Origin: Pueraria montana var. lobata
Lineage: Eukaryota > Streptophyta > Magnoliopsida > Fabales > Fabaceae
Reading direction: 5' to 3'
Assembly (NCBI GenBank): GCA_026413185.1
Contig: CM048656.1
Span: 5,262,075-5,326,074, forward strand
Length of the DNA stretch: 64,000 bases
The translations under genes were made by a program, and so were the position numbers. The notes under the pieces were generated by a model. That model saw only the letters and a program-made list of their open reading frames with translations. It had not been told where the DNA came from and did no database searches. Below, in pieces: positions 10,665 through 20,752 of this stretch. Numbering within the stretch: position 1 is the first letter of the stretch; every line of letters starts with the position of its first letter.

Positions 10665-11954
10665 TGATAAACCGGACTTTGATTGTATTTTGATGTGAGT
10701 TTAGATGCCATTTTCATACATTTTGAATATATTTTATTGGCAAAACTCACTGTTTGGTGTTAGTTGGTGCAAGACAGGTACTCAAGAGGCTTCATGAGGA
10801 AAAGAGTTGAAAATTGCACTTTTTGGAGCAAAAATGCCACTGTCTAAAGGACCAAGAAAAAAAGGCCAGAATTGAAGTAACGCAAGGACCATGGCCATGG
10901 TAAATTACCATGGCCATGGTAAATTTACCATGGCCATGCTGGTTGCTTAGCAGAATTGGACTTTTATGCAAGGACCACGGCCGTGGTCATTTTACCACGG
11001 CCGTGGTAAGTTGCGCGGTCAGCCATTTAAAATTTGAATTATTATAAATAGGATAGGAAACCATTTTATCTTTATCTTTTGTTCTATTTCGAAAACTGAG
11101 GGTTGTGGGGGAGAAAGAGGTCCTGTGAGAGACTCTGAGCTGCGGGAGGACGTAGAGAACACCATTGGGGATCATCACTGTAAAGTTTCTTCCCTTTTGT
11201 AATCTTTATGTCTTCTTTTGAGTTTTCTGGCTTAATCATGAACATGAGTGGCTAGTTTCTCTTAGCCCCGGATTGTGATGTAGCTGTACCCTTGTACCCC
11301 GGTTCTAATTTTAATAAAACCTCGATGTTATTCAGTTATTTGTATCTCTTCACTACTTTTATTGCTTTTAGGACCGATCAGTCTAAACATAAGTTAATCT
11401 CTTGTCTATGATCAATTGCTTGCGATTAACTGAACTGTGAAGTGATTGGATTTGTACAATTTGCATGATCAAACTTATTGTATGAATTTCCAGTAGATTA
11501 ACCTGTTAATCAACCTCTCTGAGATTTATCATTTGCTCTAAATTAATTCACCTATGATCAATTGGGAATTAAATTAGGGGAAATAGCGTTATTAACTATG
11601 ATCAATTGTTAATTAACGAATTTAAGAGGTAGCTGGCAAGTAACACATTTAGGGATTTTATTAAGATTAGAATTGGGGGAAAAAGGGGGTACATGTGAAA
11701 TCACAATCCTAGGCTTCTTTATCATAATTGTTCTCACAGTAATCTTTCTTCTCCGATTCTCTTTCTTTTGAAAAGAATAATTGACCAACATTCTTCTCAA
11801 TTTGATTTTTATATTTTGGATTGCTTAGTTATTTGCGAGATTAATTATTTGGGAACGCGACTGGTCCTTTGGGTTCGATATCCGGACTCCTAGAGTCCAC
11901 TGTTACTACTGCGTAGGGTACGCTTGCCCTTTGCGAACGCATTTTTACGCATCA
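10665..11954 (+). repeat. 3' LTR of the Ty3-type element
   Basis: Same length as the 5' LTR and about 99.6% identical by eye. The palindromes are at 10888, 10907, 10927, 10974 and 10994. The flanking ATGAA at 11955-11959 completes the TSD. Confidence 0.92.
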
Positions 11955-14590
11955 ATGAAGATAGAGATAACTCTATTTTCTATCATTATCTTATGACCTG
12001 ATCTTTCTCTATCTTATCGTATAGTAAAAACTGTTCTTTCCGTTATTATTATCCGAGTCTGAGTGAGAGCTTCTACTCGGCTAACTCGACTATCCGGTGG
12101 GATGCCGAGTCCGAGTAGTACACAATGCATCCTTTTCTCATCTAAACCTCGCAAAGCAACAAACATTTCTCATGCCGACTTGAACAACATCAGGTTGCAA
12201 CATTGTGTATGAAACACATCATCATTTTGTAATTCAGGCAGTGTCTTAAGCTCATCCACCACTTCCTGAGTAGATGCACTTGCCACAACTTCATTGCGTG
12301 ACCTACATGCATCTGCAAGCACACTAACTGCATCAGCTATTCTTACAGAGGTAGTTGCCTTCTTCTTACCTAACTTTTCAGTATGATTAATTCTTTTTCT
12401 CTTTTCTCCGCTCTTTTGGCTACCAATTCCTTGGCTAACAGTTCCTTGTGAATCATTCAAATTAATTCCCCCAAAAGCATCTGTTGCACCAACACTTGCA
12501 TCTTCACTATCACCTAAGCCTTCCTCTATATCTAGGCCAATGCCCTCTAGACTTGGACGATACCCATCATTCATATCAACCTCAAGACCAGGAGGCAACA
12601 TCCCAGACAAGGGAGCCCATTCGAACTCTCCATTAGCAACTACATCCTTAAAAAGTGCGGTCAACTTGTGGGCAAATGGAAGTCCTTTGTTCCTAAATTT
12701 GCCATATAGAGGGTTTTCCTGCACATTCACAATTTATCATAGGATAAATACACTAAACATAAATCTTAGACTTACAACAATACACGTTTATTTAACACAT
12801 ACCAACTACTTTCTCTCCCACCATTCATCATTTGCATCAACAGTATTCTTCACACTGTCCCATCCCAAGCCAGTTTCTTTACCAAATAATTTATACCATA
12901 CTCGCCATTCTCTCCTGAGGTTATCAAACCTATTCTTAAACTTTGGTTTGTCATAAACCTTCCCAGTCAATTCCTTAAATTTGGATGCAATTCCAATCCA
13001 CCCTTTCTTGGTAAAACTAGTACCAAGTCATTCTCCTTTGGCCACTTGTTCCAAGCATGCTATGATAAAGCCTTCAGTTGCTTTAAGGTCCCAAGAAGCC
13101 TTTTCTTTCTCAGTACTCATAATTCTACATTAAAGAATGAAATATAATGCTAAATAATTCAACTTACATATTTGGTTACATGTTAAAAAAATATACCGCA
13201 CTTGTACAGTACACTAATTTATTAACTGAATGGAATATAATTCTACAATAACTGAACTCACAATTTAAACCATATCTTCTATCAAACTAATAACTAGACA
13301 CCTTTTATGCTTTAGAAAAAATAACGTAAGTGGTTTTAAAAGTCATAACTTTTACATAATAAAAGCCATAGTTTAAAAAGTCACAAAGTTTATATACTAA
13401 TTAAAATGTACCATATGCAATAAATTGACGGATGCTAGCATTTTTGGTTCATAATCCTAGCTACTTTTTTTTATCTCTTTCTTTGACAGAGGCTAGCATT
13501 TTTGGTTCATAATAAAAAGCCATAACTTTAAAAGGCATATCTTTTATATAAAATAATAAGCATTGGTTCTTATAGTTTTGTTTAAAAACAAAGCTTTTAT
13601 ATATATAAGAAATTGCTACTATTATCATAGATTAAAAACAGTCATAGATTAAACACTATCAGAGTACTCTATAAAAACAAAACCAGCACCCACAGCATAA
13701 AGTGGTGTTACTATCAAAGATTAAAAACACTGTCATTGATTAAAAGCACTGTTAGATCATAAAACCAAAACAAAATCTATCAAAAGAAACTCATTGTAAT
13801 GGTTTTTAAATTACCTTTTTTTTCTCAACCTCAACACTCTCCTTCAATAAACTGTTTCAACAGCCTCTGCAACAAGTTGAAACCAAGGCATTAAAATGAC
13901 ACTCACATATTGTATAAAAATAAAACTTGAAAATAACAAAGAATATGAAGAACAAAGAGTTACCAGAGAGACAAGAGGATGAAAGTCTTCTGTGGAGACA
14001 AATGAACATAGGCAAACTTAAATAAATAACAGAGTCGGAGACATGGGGTAGTTGGTTACCTATTAATTGTAGCATTAACAATCTCTTTTGATTCAAATCA
14101 TCCGCAACAAAATAGTAAATACTTTTTTCACTCCCAAATGTAAAGAAATAGGTTGCACCAGCTGAGATGGTGTTGCAATCCATACTACAAAAGGAATTAT
14201 CAAGATTGCCAAGTGCCAACAGTAATTGAAATACTTGAATGCCCAGCAGATGCGCAAGTCGGTAACGGCAGCAAAACACACACACGCAACATCAAATGGC
14301 CATCATCATAAATGAATAGGTGGCTGAAGAGCTCTATTTGCATTAAAGACAGATCTGTTGACACACAGGATAGGTGAAGGGCAAATACGAGAAATCAAAG
14401 ACCCAGATCTGAAAATCGATTTTACCTGGACGCAGAAGCAACCCTGAGCCGCTTCGCTTCAAAATCGATTTTGACGGGCCGAATCCCGTAGAACAGGATA
14501 CCCAAACATCACGGTCAATTGAGTTTCTCACATTTGACCACAAAATACGTGCGTTCAACAAGCTTTGACCTGCATCCAAATACACACTTA

Positions 14591-15960
14591 ATTGTTAAGA
14601 CACACACACACGTATTGCTTTGTTGGATATATTATTTTGTAAACTATTATAGATTTTATGTTCTTTTATTGTTTTGAACTACATTTATCTAATTCGTTAT
14701 GATAATTTGTATCAAGAAAATAAAATTGTTATTTATATTTACTTAAATAGGTCACCCTATGAGATTTAAAAAGCTTTTTTAGTGGCATAAGTCTTATCTT
14801 TTTAACCAAATAGACACGGTTTCATTAAATCCTAGACATAATTTATTTGTTAAAAAAGTTTAACCTGACCTAAGTCTAATATATGCTAGGTCATAGGTAT
14901 CTAACGGACAACTTAACCTTCTTCACCCTTACTTATAACTTGTAAGATACAAGACAATGATTGATTCCACTCAACCATTCCCCTGATATTATTCCTAATT
15001 TTGAATCAAATTTGTTGAATTAATAAGAATATATGATGAAAATATGAATATATTACATAAAATAATGTTAAAATTAGGATGATGATCAAGTTATTTTAAA
15101 ATTAACTCTTGATAGAGTTATTTCGTTCAATGTGTGTATTAAATTTTAATAATTCATTGTTAAAATTAACAGTTTTTATTAAATATATAAAATAAATTTA
15201 CAAATTTTTATAAAATTTTAAAACTGTCATACTTCATTAAATAATTTAAATTCAATGTATAGTATACTTTTGTAAAAAAACTATAACAAACAAACCTAAT
15301 ATTGAGTTGTGACCTTAGTATATATGCAAATAAAAGTTGGCCATTTGGCCTGTTCCGAACTCTTTCCAAAGAAAATAGACACAGAAATAACTAAAGCCAA
15401 CACGTTGGTCCAAACCTAATACCCCATAAGGAACGAGAATCTTCCTGTTGTGTGGTTTACGCAAACACGGGAATTGATTAGTTTCCGAAATATTTAGAAA
15501 GATAATTGTCAATTGTTACGTGGTTTAAATAATTGATGGCTAATTATTTTGTCACATGCTTAATACTTTGAGACAAATTTATTGCACGTTGGATGTTGGA
15601 TTCACTGCATGCTTTTACATTCTTATACATTTCTATTGCTATATATGACGCTGAATCCAAAACAATTATAAAACAGAAAAATAGGTTTAACTTCTTGTTA
15701 TCTATGTTAATTAGTTTTTATCATGTTGATCACATTGTTCATTTTAAAAAAGGATATTCATTTCGACCTTGTTAGCAAAAATGACTTTTCTAAGTCATCT
15801 ATTGAGATTAAGATTTAAGGAGGAGGCTTGCCAAGTATCATAAATTGATTTTGTTAATAGATTAAATGTTTTAATTTCAAAACTAACAAATTAAAATTCA
15901 AACAAAAAGTCTACATTCAAAAAAAAAAAAAAAAAAAAAAACTGCAAGATGCACCTCGTG
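14591..15960. other. AT-rich spacer between the Harbinger-like element and PR-1c
   Basis: No credible coding exon, TIR or LTR pair. A poly(A) run of about 22 bases is at 15919-15941. The open frame 15315-15512 (minus) is short and unrecognised. Confidence 0.5.
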
Positions 15961-16858
15961 GATGACCTCTCATTTGATTGGCATGGCATATTTCAATCCT
16001 CAAGAACCATATTACACAACTTCAACATCATTTTACTTTACAAAAAAATTGCATAGCCTTGAGAAAGAAAAAATAAAAACTGGTTCCGCTACCAGTTTTG
16101 AGTTGATTTGGCCAATTCTTTACATATTCCACTTTTTTGTTTTGGTTAATTACATAGGTTATTTTACTGACTTATAATTTCTTTTTGTTCACATCAGTTT
16201 GACCAATTTGATTTTATTTTATTTCATATATATTCAAATAGTTCATGGTTATCAAAATTTTGGGCTAGTCTAGCTTTGGGATTACAAAATTTTGTACTCC
16301 CAAATGGACAAAATGAAACACAGTTCATCTTTAATTAAGTTTTCACTTTCTGAGGTTGAAATCTCAAAGCACAATGAATTAACAAGTAGCGTGAATTAGG
16401 TAAGAATCACTGGCAAGGTTATAAATATTTTAGTCGATCAGTTGTGTTGTGACAGCAAAAACTTGATCCAAAGGCCTTGAATGTGTCGTAGTTTTCGTTT
16501 TTTATTACAAAATAATCAAATTGGATAAAGACGCATACCAATTACCTAACAGTTCAATTTGAATTTTCATACGCGCGTCCACTATATGGCTAGACCATCA
16601 CCTACTATTCTATACCATATGGCTCTTAATTACAATTATAAATTGATATTATATTTGTAATTAGAGCGAAAGTTGCTTTATTAAAATTAATTATTTGTGT
16701 CATTGTGGCTGCTTATCATTTTACTAGTGTTGTTCTTTACTATTTTATATGTACCATAGACATGCTAAAATTAATAGTGGTCATTTAAAAAATATTAAAG
16801 ACTTTTACAATTTACAACAAGAAGAAGAAGAAAAGAAAAAGTCACGGATCTCACTTTT

Positions 16859-16941
16859 CCGTGAAAGATGATTGTTCGTACTCCGCATCTCACCACCTTC
16901 CATTCCATTCTATGCAAGTTAATTAAAAAACCCTATAAATA
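16859..16941 (+). promoter_or_regulatory. PR-1c promoter, TATA kept but TTGACGG element altered
   Basis: TATAAATA is at 16934-16941. At the place where PR-1a and PR-1b have CCGTCAA/TTGACGG, PR-1c reads CCGTGAA (16859-16865). The single change destroys both the TTGAC and TGACG cores, while the neighbouring AGATGATTG is kept. Confidence 0.65.
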
Positions 16942-17040
16942 CCTCACGGGAGCTCCAACCTTATTCATCAAACAAACACCTTCCTTTTAGTATTAAATTC
17001 TATATAGCTAAAGAAATTGATATTAACCAAAATTAATATA

Positions 17041-17565
17041 ATGGGGTTGTGCATTAAGTTTTCGTTTTAAGTATTGTGTGTGTTGGGTCTGGTGATTGTG
17101 GGGGATCATGTTGCCTATGCTCAAGATTCACCAGAAGACTATGTGAATGCACACAACGCGGCACGATCAGAGGTGGCTGCTCAATCACCAAGAGCAACAG
17201 TGATTGTTCCAAGTTTGGCTTGGGATGATACGGTTGCTGCTTATGCAGAGAGCTATGCTAATGAACGTAAAGGTGACTGCGAACTGATCCACTCTGGTGG
17301 TGAATACGGTGAGAATCTGGCAATGAGCACTGGTGACCTAAGTGGCACAGATGCAGTGAAAATGTGGGTTGATGAGAAAGCCAACTATGACTACAATTCC
17401 AACTCCTGTGTTGGTGGAGAGTGCCTGCACTACACTCAGGTCGTTTGGAGAGACTCTGTGCGTCTTGGATGTGCCAAAGTAACATGTGACAATGGAGGCA
17501 CTTTCATCACTTGCAACTATGACCCCCCAGGCAACATTATCGGTGAAAGACCGTACACACTGTAA
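17041..17565 (+). pseudogene. PR-1: PR-1c, PR-1 paralogue with a nonsense codon in the signal peptide
   Basis: The ATG at 17041, in the same context as PR-1a and PR-1b, opens MGLCIKFSF and meets TAA at 17068-17070, where both paralogues have TGT. The same frame continues open to 17565 and encodes a nearly complete CAP domain: HNAARSEV, the AQSPRATVI insert shared with PR-1a, YGENLAM, LHYTQVVW and six cysteines. No other Met lies upstream of the domain, so a secreted product would need readthrough or a non-AUG start (TTG at 17074). The C-terminus is ...PPGNIIGERPYTL: two residues past the usual PY end, which would change the CAPE peptide. AATAAA is at 17586-17591. Best seen as a recent pseudogene. 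Confidence 0.85.
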
Positions 17566-17757
17566 CTGCTACTTTACATATTATGAATAAATGATAATAA
17601 CACCATGAATTTAGGTGAGGTACACTTCAAATTCATGTAATAATACTTCTCAATGTATTGAAATAATACTTTATAAAAATAAAAGCATGTTCATGTGTTA
17701 TTATCGAGTGATCGACTTCATATGTAACTCCTACTTTTATTTTATTTTTTTTATATT

Positions 17758-18494
17758 GAGAGAAGGATGCAAATCCTCTGTCCCCTATAAATACGCTTAA
17801 ATATGTTTTAGTCCCTATAAAATGAGCAAATTTTGATTTTGGTTCCTGTAAAAAAAATTATTTTTCATCTTCTAAATTTTGAAATTAAATTAATGTTTTT
17901 GTCCTTGTAAAATAAATGAATTTTGATTTTGGTCTCTATAAAAAAAATTATTTTCATCCCTCTAAAATTTGATGTCATTATTTTTTGTTACTAACATTCA
18001 TTTTAAAGCAGATAAATAATATTCATTTTAAATGAATTTAAAAAAAAATCTACAGATATCACATGCTGATATGGTACCGCTGACACCCATCCATAAATAT
18101 CACCTGAGATGGTCATTTGACCTTCTATCAAACACATAAACAATTAGCGAGTCACATGACAATAGACACTCTCGCACTTTTTTCCAAACGTATCCTTAAT
18201 TTTCAGGACATCTACCCAGATTATTTATATTTAATTGAAACAATAGCTGGTCATTTTAATGATTTAACTCGATTTGAAAAGAGCATCAAGAGAATATACA
18301 GAGAACATATATATTACAGATTGGATAAAAAAAATAGCAAACTATATTGTCAAACTCCTACCTACCAAAAAAAATATTGTCAAACTCCTACTGATTTTAA
18401 GTATATATATATTTTTTAGGGGCCCAAAAGTAGATGAATTGGTAATATTGTTGGATTGGGCTTCTTTGCTTAAACAGATTGGGCTTCTTCGTAT
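17758..18494. other. Spacer with remnants of a 'TTAAATATGTTTTAGTCCC' repeat
   Basis: 17795-17985 carries two tandem phrases (agtccctataaaatgag...ttttgattttggttcc and gtccttgtaaaataaatg...ttttgattttggtctc) like one arm of a legume foldback or LTR-derived repeat. The rest is AT-rich with no supported gene. Confidence 0.4.
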
Positions 18495-18502
18495 ACATCT
18501 AT

Positions 18503-20013
18503 TAGGGCTGTTCAAAAAATCCAATTATATAAAATCAATCCATAACCAACCTAATCCAAACCACTTTAAATCCATTTTAATGGATTGGTTTAATATCCAA
18601 ATCCAGTTTTTTGGTTTGTAAATCTAATCCAATTAATTTGGATATGAATTGGATATTTGTTTGGATTTTTAAATCCAAAATCCATCCCCACCACAAGCGT
18701 TTTCAAATGATATAACATTCTTCCGAAAACAGTACTGGCTGAGGTCGTACAAAAACAACCTTGGCCGAGGTTGCCAAGGTCAGTTAAAAAACCCTAGTCG
18801 ACGTCAGCTGAAAATAATCCTTGGCCGAAGTTAGCGAAAATGGCCTTGGCCGACATCGGCCAAAAATTGCCTCGGCCGACATCGGCTGAAAACTACCCTA
18901 GCCAATGTCGGCCGAAAACTTCCCTAATCGATGTCACCCAAAAATATCCTAATCGGGATTGGCCGAAAATTGTCTCGGTCGACATCGAACAAAAATAAAC
19001 CTAGCCGACGTCGGCCAAAAACTTTCCCGGCTAAGGTTGGCCGAAAATACCATAGCTGAGATCGACCATAAATAGCCTTGATTAAGGTCGACCGAAAACT
19101 ATCTCGGCCGACGTCGGCCAAAAATAACCCTAGCAAATGTCGGCCGAAAACTGTCTCGGCCAACGTCAGCCAAAAATAACACTAGTCGACATCGGTCGAA
19201 AATAACCCTAACCGACGTCAGCCAAAAAATTCCCTGACCGAGGTTGGTCTAAAATACCGTAGCTGAGATCGGCTATAAATACCCTTGATCAAGGTTGACT
19301 GAAAATTGTATCGGCCGACGTTGGCCAAAAGTAACCCTAGCCAACGTCGGCCAAAAACTATCTCGGCATATGTCAGCAAAAAAAACCCTAGCTGATATCG
19401 GTCGAAAACCTAGCTGATGTCGGCCAAAAACTTCCTCGGCCGAGGTTGGCCAAAAATACCCTAGCTGAGATCAGCCATAAATAGCCTTGGTCGAAGTCGG
19501 CCGAAAACTATCTCGACTGATGTCGGCCGAAAATAACCTTAGCTGACATCGGCGAAAAATAATCCTAGCCAAGGTTGACAGAAAATAGCCTTGAACGAGG
19601 TCGGCCGAAAACTGCCTTGACAGACATTGGCTGAAAAATTCCCTGGTTGAGGTTGGCCAAAAATACCTTAGCCCACATCGGACATAAATAGCCTTGATCA
19701 AGGTCGGCCGAAAACTGTCTCAGTCAAAAATAACCCCGGGCGAGGTTGATCGAAAATAACACTGATTGAAGTCGGCTAAAAATAGCCCCAACCAAGGTCA
19801 GATGAAAACCAATTTATGGTTTAAAACTAGATTTAGAACCAAATTGTTTTTGAACTATAAACCTATTTTAAAACCGCTTTTAACCGGTTTCAAAAAAAAT
19901 CCAATCCAATTTTTATCCAATTAAATGGATATGGATTTAAATCCAATCCATTTAATTGGATTTGGATTAGATGTGGATTGGATTTTCAAAAATCCAATCC
20001 ATGAACACCCCTA
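18503..20013. mobile_element. hAT-type non-autonomous element (1511 bp)
   Basis: Ends TAGGGCTGTTCA... and ...TGAACACCCCTA form a roughly 12-bp TIR with one mismatch. A perfect 8-bp TSD, ACATCTAT, flanks it (18495-18502 and 20014-20021). Subterminal regions of about 200 bp on each side are rich in GGATTGGATTT/AAATCCAATCC in both orientations, as expected for hAT transposase binding. No transposase is encoded; the centre is a minisatellite. Confidence 0.88.
18735..19810. repeat. 26-bp minisatellite with ~206-bp higher-order period
   Basis: About forty diverged units of 26 bp of the form CTCGGCCGACGTCGGCCAAA plus AATAAC. The marker variant CATAAATAG/CTATAAATAC recurs at 19067, 19273, 19476 and 19683, at spacings of 206, 203 and 207 bp, i.e. 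every eight units. The array is far more GC-rich than its surroundings. Confidence 0.85.
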
Positions 20014-20021
20014 ACATCTAT

Positions 20022-20752
20022 GTGTTTTTAACTGATGCTTCACCAGCCAGGGCAGAACATACTTGCTGATTTTTTATGTAAAGCATTTAATTAGTTCATA
20101 TCTCCCATGGTTTAGAATGTTCAAACTATCTGTGGCGCTTTTCTTATTTTGTTTGAACAGATTGCTGAATGAAATTTGAACAAGTTGCTTCTTCACTTTT
20201 GCACTGATACATAAAAAAGATTGGAGGAGCCAACAGAATGTTATCTGTATCTTTCTGCAATCATTGGCCTGATGGCCAACTTCTATTTGCATCCTAAGAT
20301 CACAGCTCAATATTTGTAGTCTTTAAACAAAATATCATACACATTACCAGCCGTCTAATTAATTATGGTTAGGGAGTAAACACTTTCTTTTGTTAATATT
20401 AGACTTGTATAGAAGTTTATGATAATTGAAATGCTGTTGAAAATGTACTACAGGAAATCTTCCCCATAATTACCATAAGTCCATGCAGTTGAGTGGTCGA
20501 TTTTTTTCTTAATCAGATATATGAAGATCCCAATATTAATCATAAAGCCCTCAAATAAAGAGACAAACAAATAAATAAATCACAATGGAGACAGAATAAG
20601 AGGAAAGTTTACCAGCACAAATACATATCTACACTCCTAAAACATCTGTCAAAAGACCAAATCCCACAGAAGAAGCAATGAAAATTGAATTAAATAATCA
20701 CCAGTTGCACATTCTTGACATTCTAAAAGAAATTATAAAATAACGGCCAGAG
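20022..20752. other. Spacer 3' of the PDLP-like gene
   Basis: Contains the probable 3' UTR of the minus-strand gene. A weak reading LADFLCKAF near 20065 hints at a copia RNase H tail but cannot be supported. Confidence 0.4.

Larger units (their letters stand above)
4878..11954 (+). mobile_element. Ty3-type LTR retrotransposon, gag-protease only (non-autonomous), young
   Basis: Two LTRs of exactly 1290 bp (4878-6167 and 10665-11954) begin TGATAAACC and end TACGCATCA, with a perfect ATGAA TSD (4873-4877, 11955-11959). I see only five differences between the LTRs, so the insertion is recent. The internal 4497 bp contain a tRNA-Asp primer site, one gag-protease reading frame, then about 1.9 kb of non-coding sequence. 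There is no reverse transcriptase, RNase H or integrase. Gag and protease resemble the Athila/Tat side of Ty3 elements. Structure matches what have been called TR-GAG elements, which depend on a partner for polymerase. Confidence 0.9.
4625..12122 (-). mobile_element. Solo LTR (416 bp), itself interrupted by the Ty3 element
   Basis: TGTTCTTACC at 4625 to GTAGTACA at 12122 forms a TG...CA unit flanked by CAATG on both sides (4620-4624 and 12123-12127). After removing the Ty3 element and its duplicated ATGAA, it is 253 + 163 = 416 bp. Read on the minus strand it has a TATA-like CTATAAAA and a U5-like part (GAGCGTCGGAGTGCC) seen in legume LTRs. No internal region or second LTR is present, so it is best explained as a solo LTR left by recombination. 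It sits inside exon 2 of the Myb/SANT-like ORF. Confidence 0.75.
4571..13120 (-). pseudogene. Myb/SANT-like DNA-binding protein (Harbinger ORF type), split by LTR insertions
   Basis: Exon 1 runs 13120-12803 and exon 2 starts at 12718 after a GTATGT...GTGCAG intron. Exon 1 contains a Myb/SANT-like trihelix domain of the L10-interacting/Harbinger-accessory kind (GWIGIASKFKELTG, FDNLRREWRVWYKLF, GWDSVKNTVDANDEWW). Exon 2 has NPLYGKFRNKGLPF, an acidic stretch, and a basic patch (EKRKR). Coding then stops at the solo LTR but resumes at 4619 and ends at 4571 (HWLRDAVKNPLLF). Counting the TSD once, 596 + 49 nt after the intron give exactly 215 codons, so the pieces belong together. Three in-frame stops are present (TGA 13030-13028, TAG 12808-12806, TGA 12172-12170), each explainable as C-to-T change. 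These proteins normally help Harbinger transposases reach the nucleus and bind TIRs. This copy is dead. Confidence 0.75.
4055..14587 (-). mobile_element. PIF/Harbinger-like DNA transposon, interrupted by two nested LTR insertions
   Basis: The left end GTGCGTGTTTGGATG (from 4055) pairs with the right end, whose reverse complement is GTGTGTATTTGGATG (to 14587), 13 of 15 bases. Both sides are flanked by TTA (4052-4054 and 14588-14590), the TSD typical of PIF/Harbinger. Without the solo LTR and Ty3 element the transposon is about 3.0 kb. It carries the Myb/SANT-like accessory ORF on the minus strand; no DDE transposase is visible, so it would be non-autonomous. Region 13121-14587 (5' side of the ORF) holds no recognisable coding exon; it includes a repeated ~20 bp phrase (GCTAGCATTTTTGGTTCATA at 13436 and 13493). 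The short TIR makes this call moderate. Confidence 0.55.
15965..17757 (+). repeat. PR-1c copy of the segmental duplication (partner 780-2645)
   Basis: Homologous to the PR-1b unit from the far promoter to about 190 bp past the stop codon. Confidence 0.8.

Noticed and set aside
12540..12956. 138-codon plus-strand frame
   Set aside because: Antisense shadow of the Myb/SANT-like exon and its intron.
17074..17565. PR-1c as an intact gene from position 17074
   Set aside because: That start is TTG; the homologous ATG is at 17041 and is followed by an in-frame TAA.
18735..19810. Possible CRISPR-like array
   Set aside because: No constant repeats with unique spacers; it is a head-to-tail 26-bp minisatellite in a plant transposon.
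20040..20110. Copia RNase H tail next to the hAT-type element
   Set aside because: A single short weak match (LADFLCKAF) with no LTR, PPT or upstream pol.
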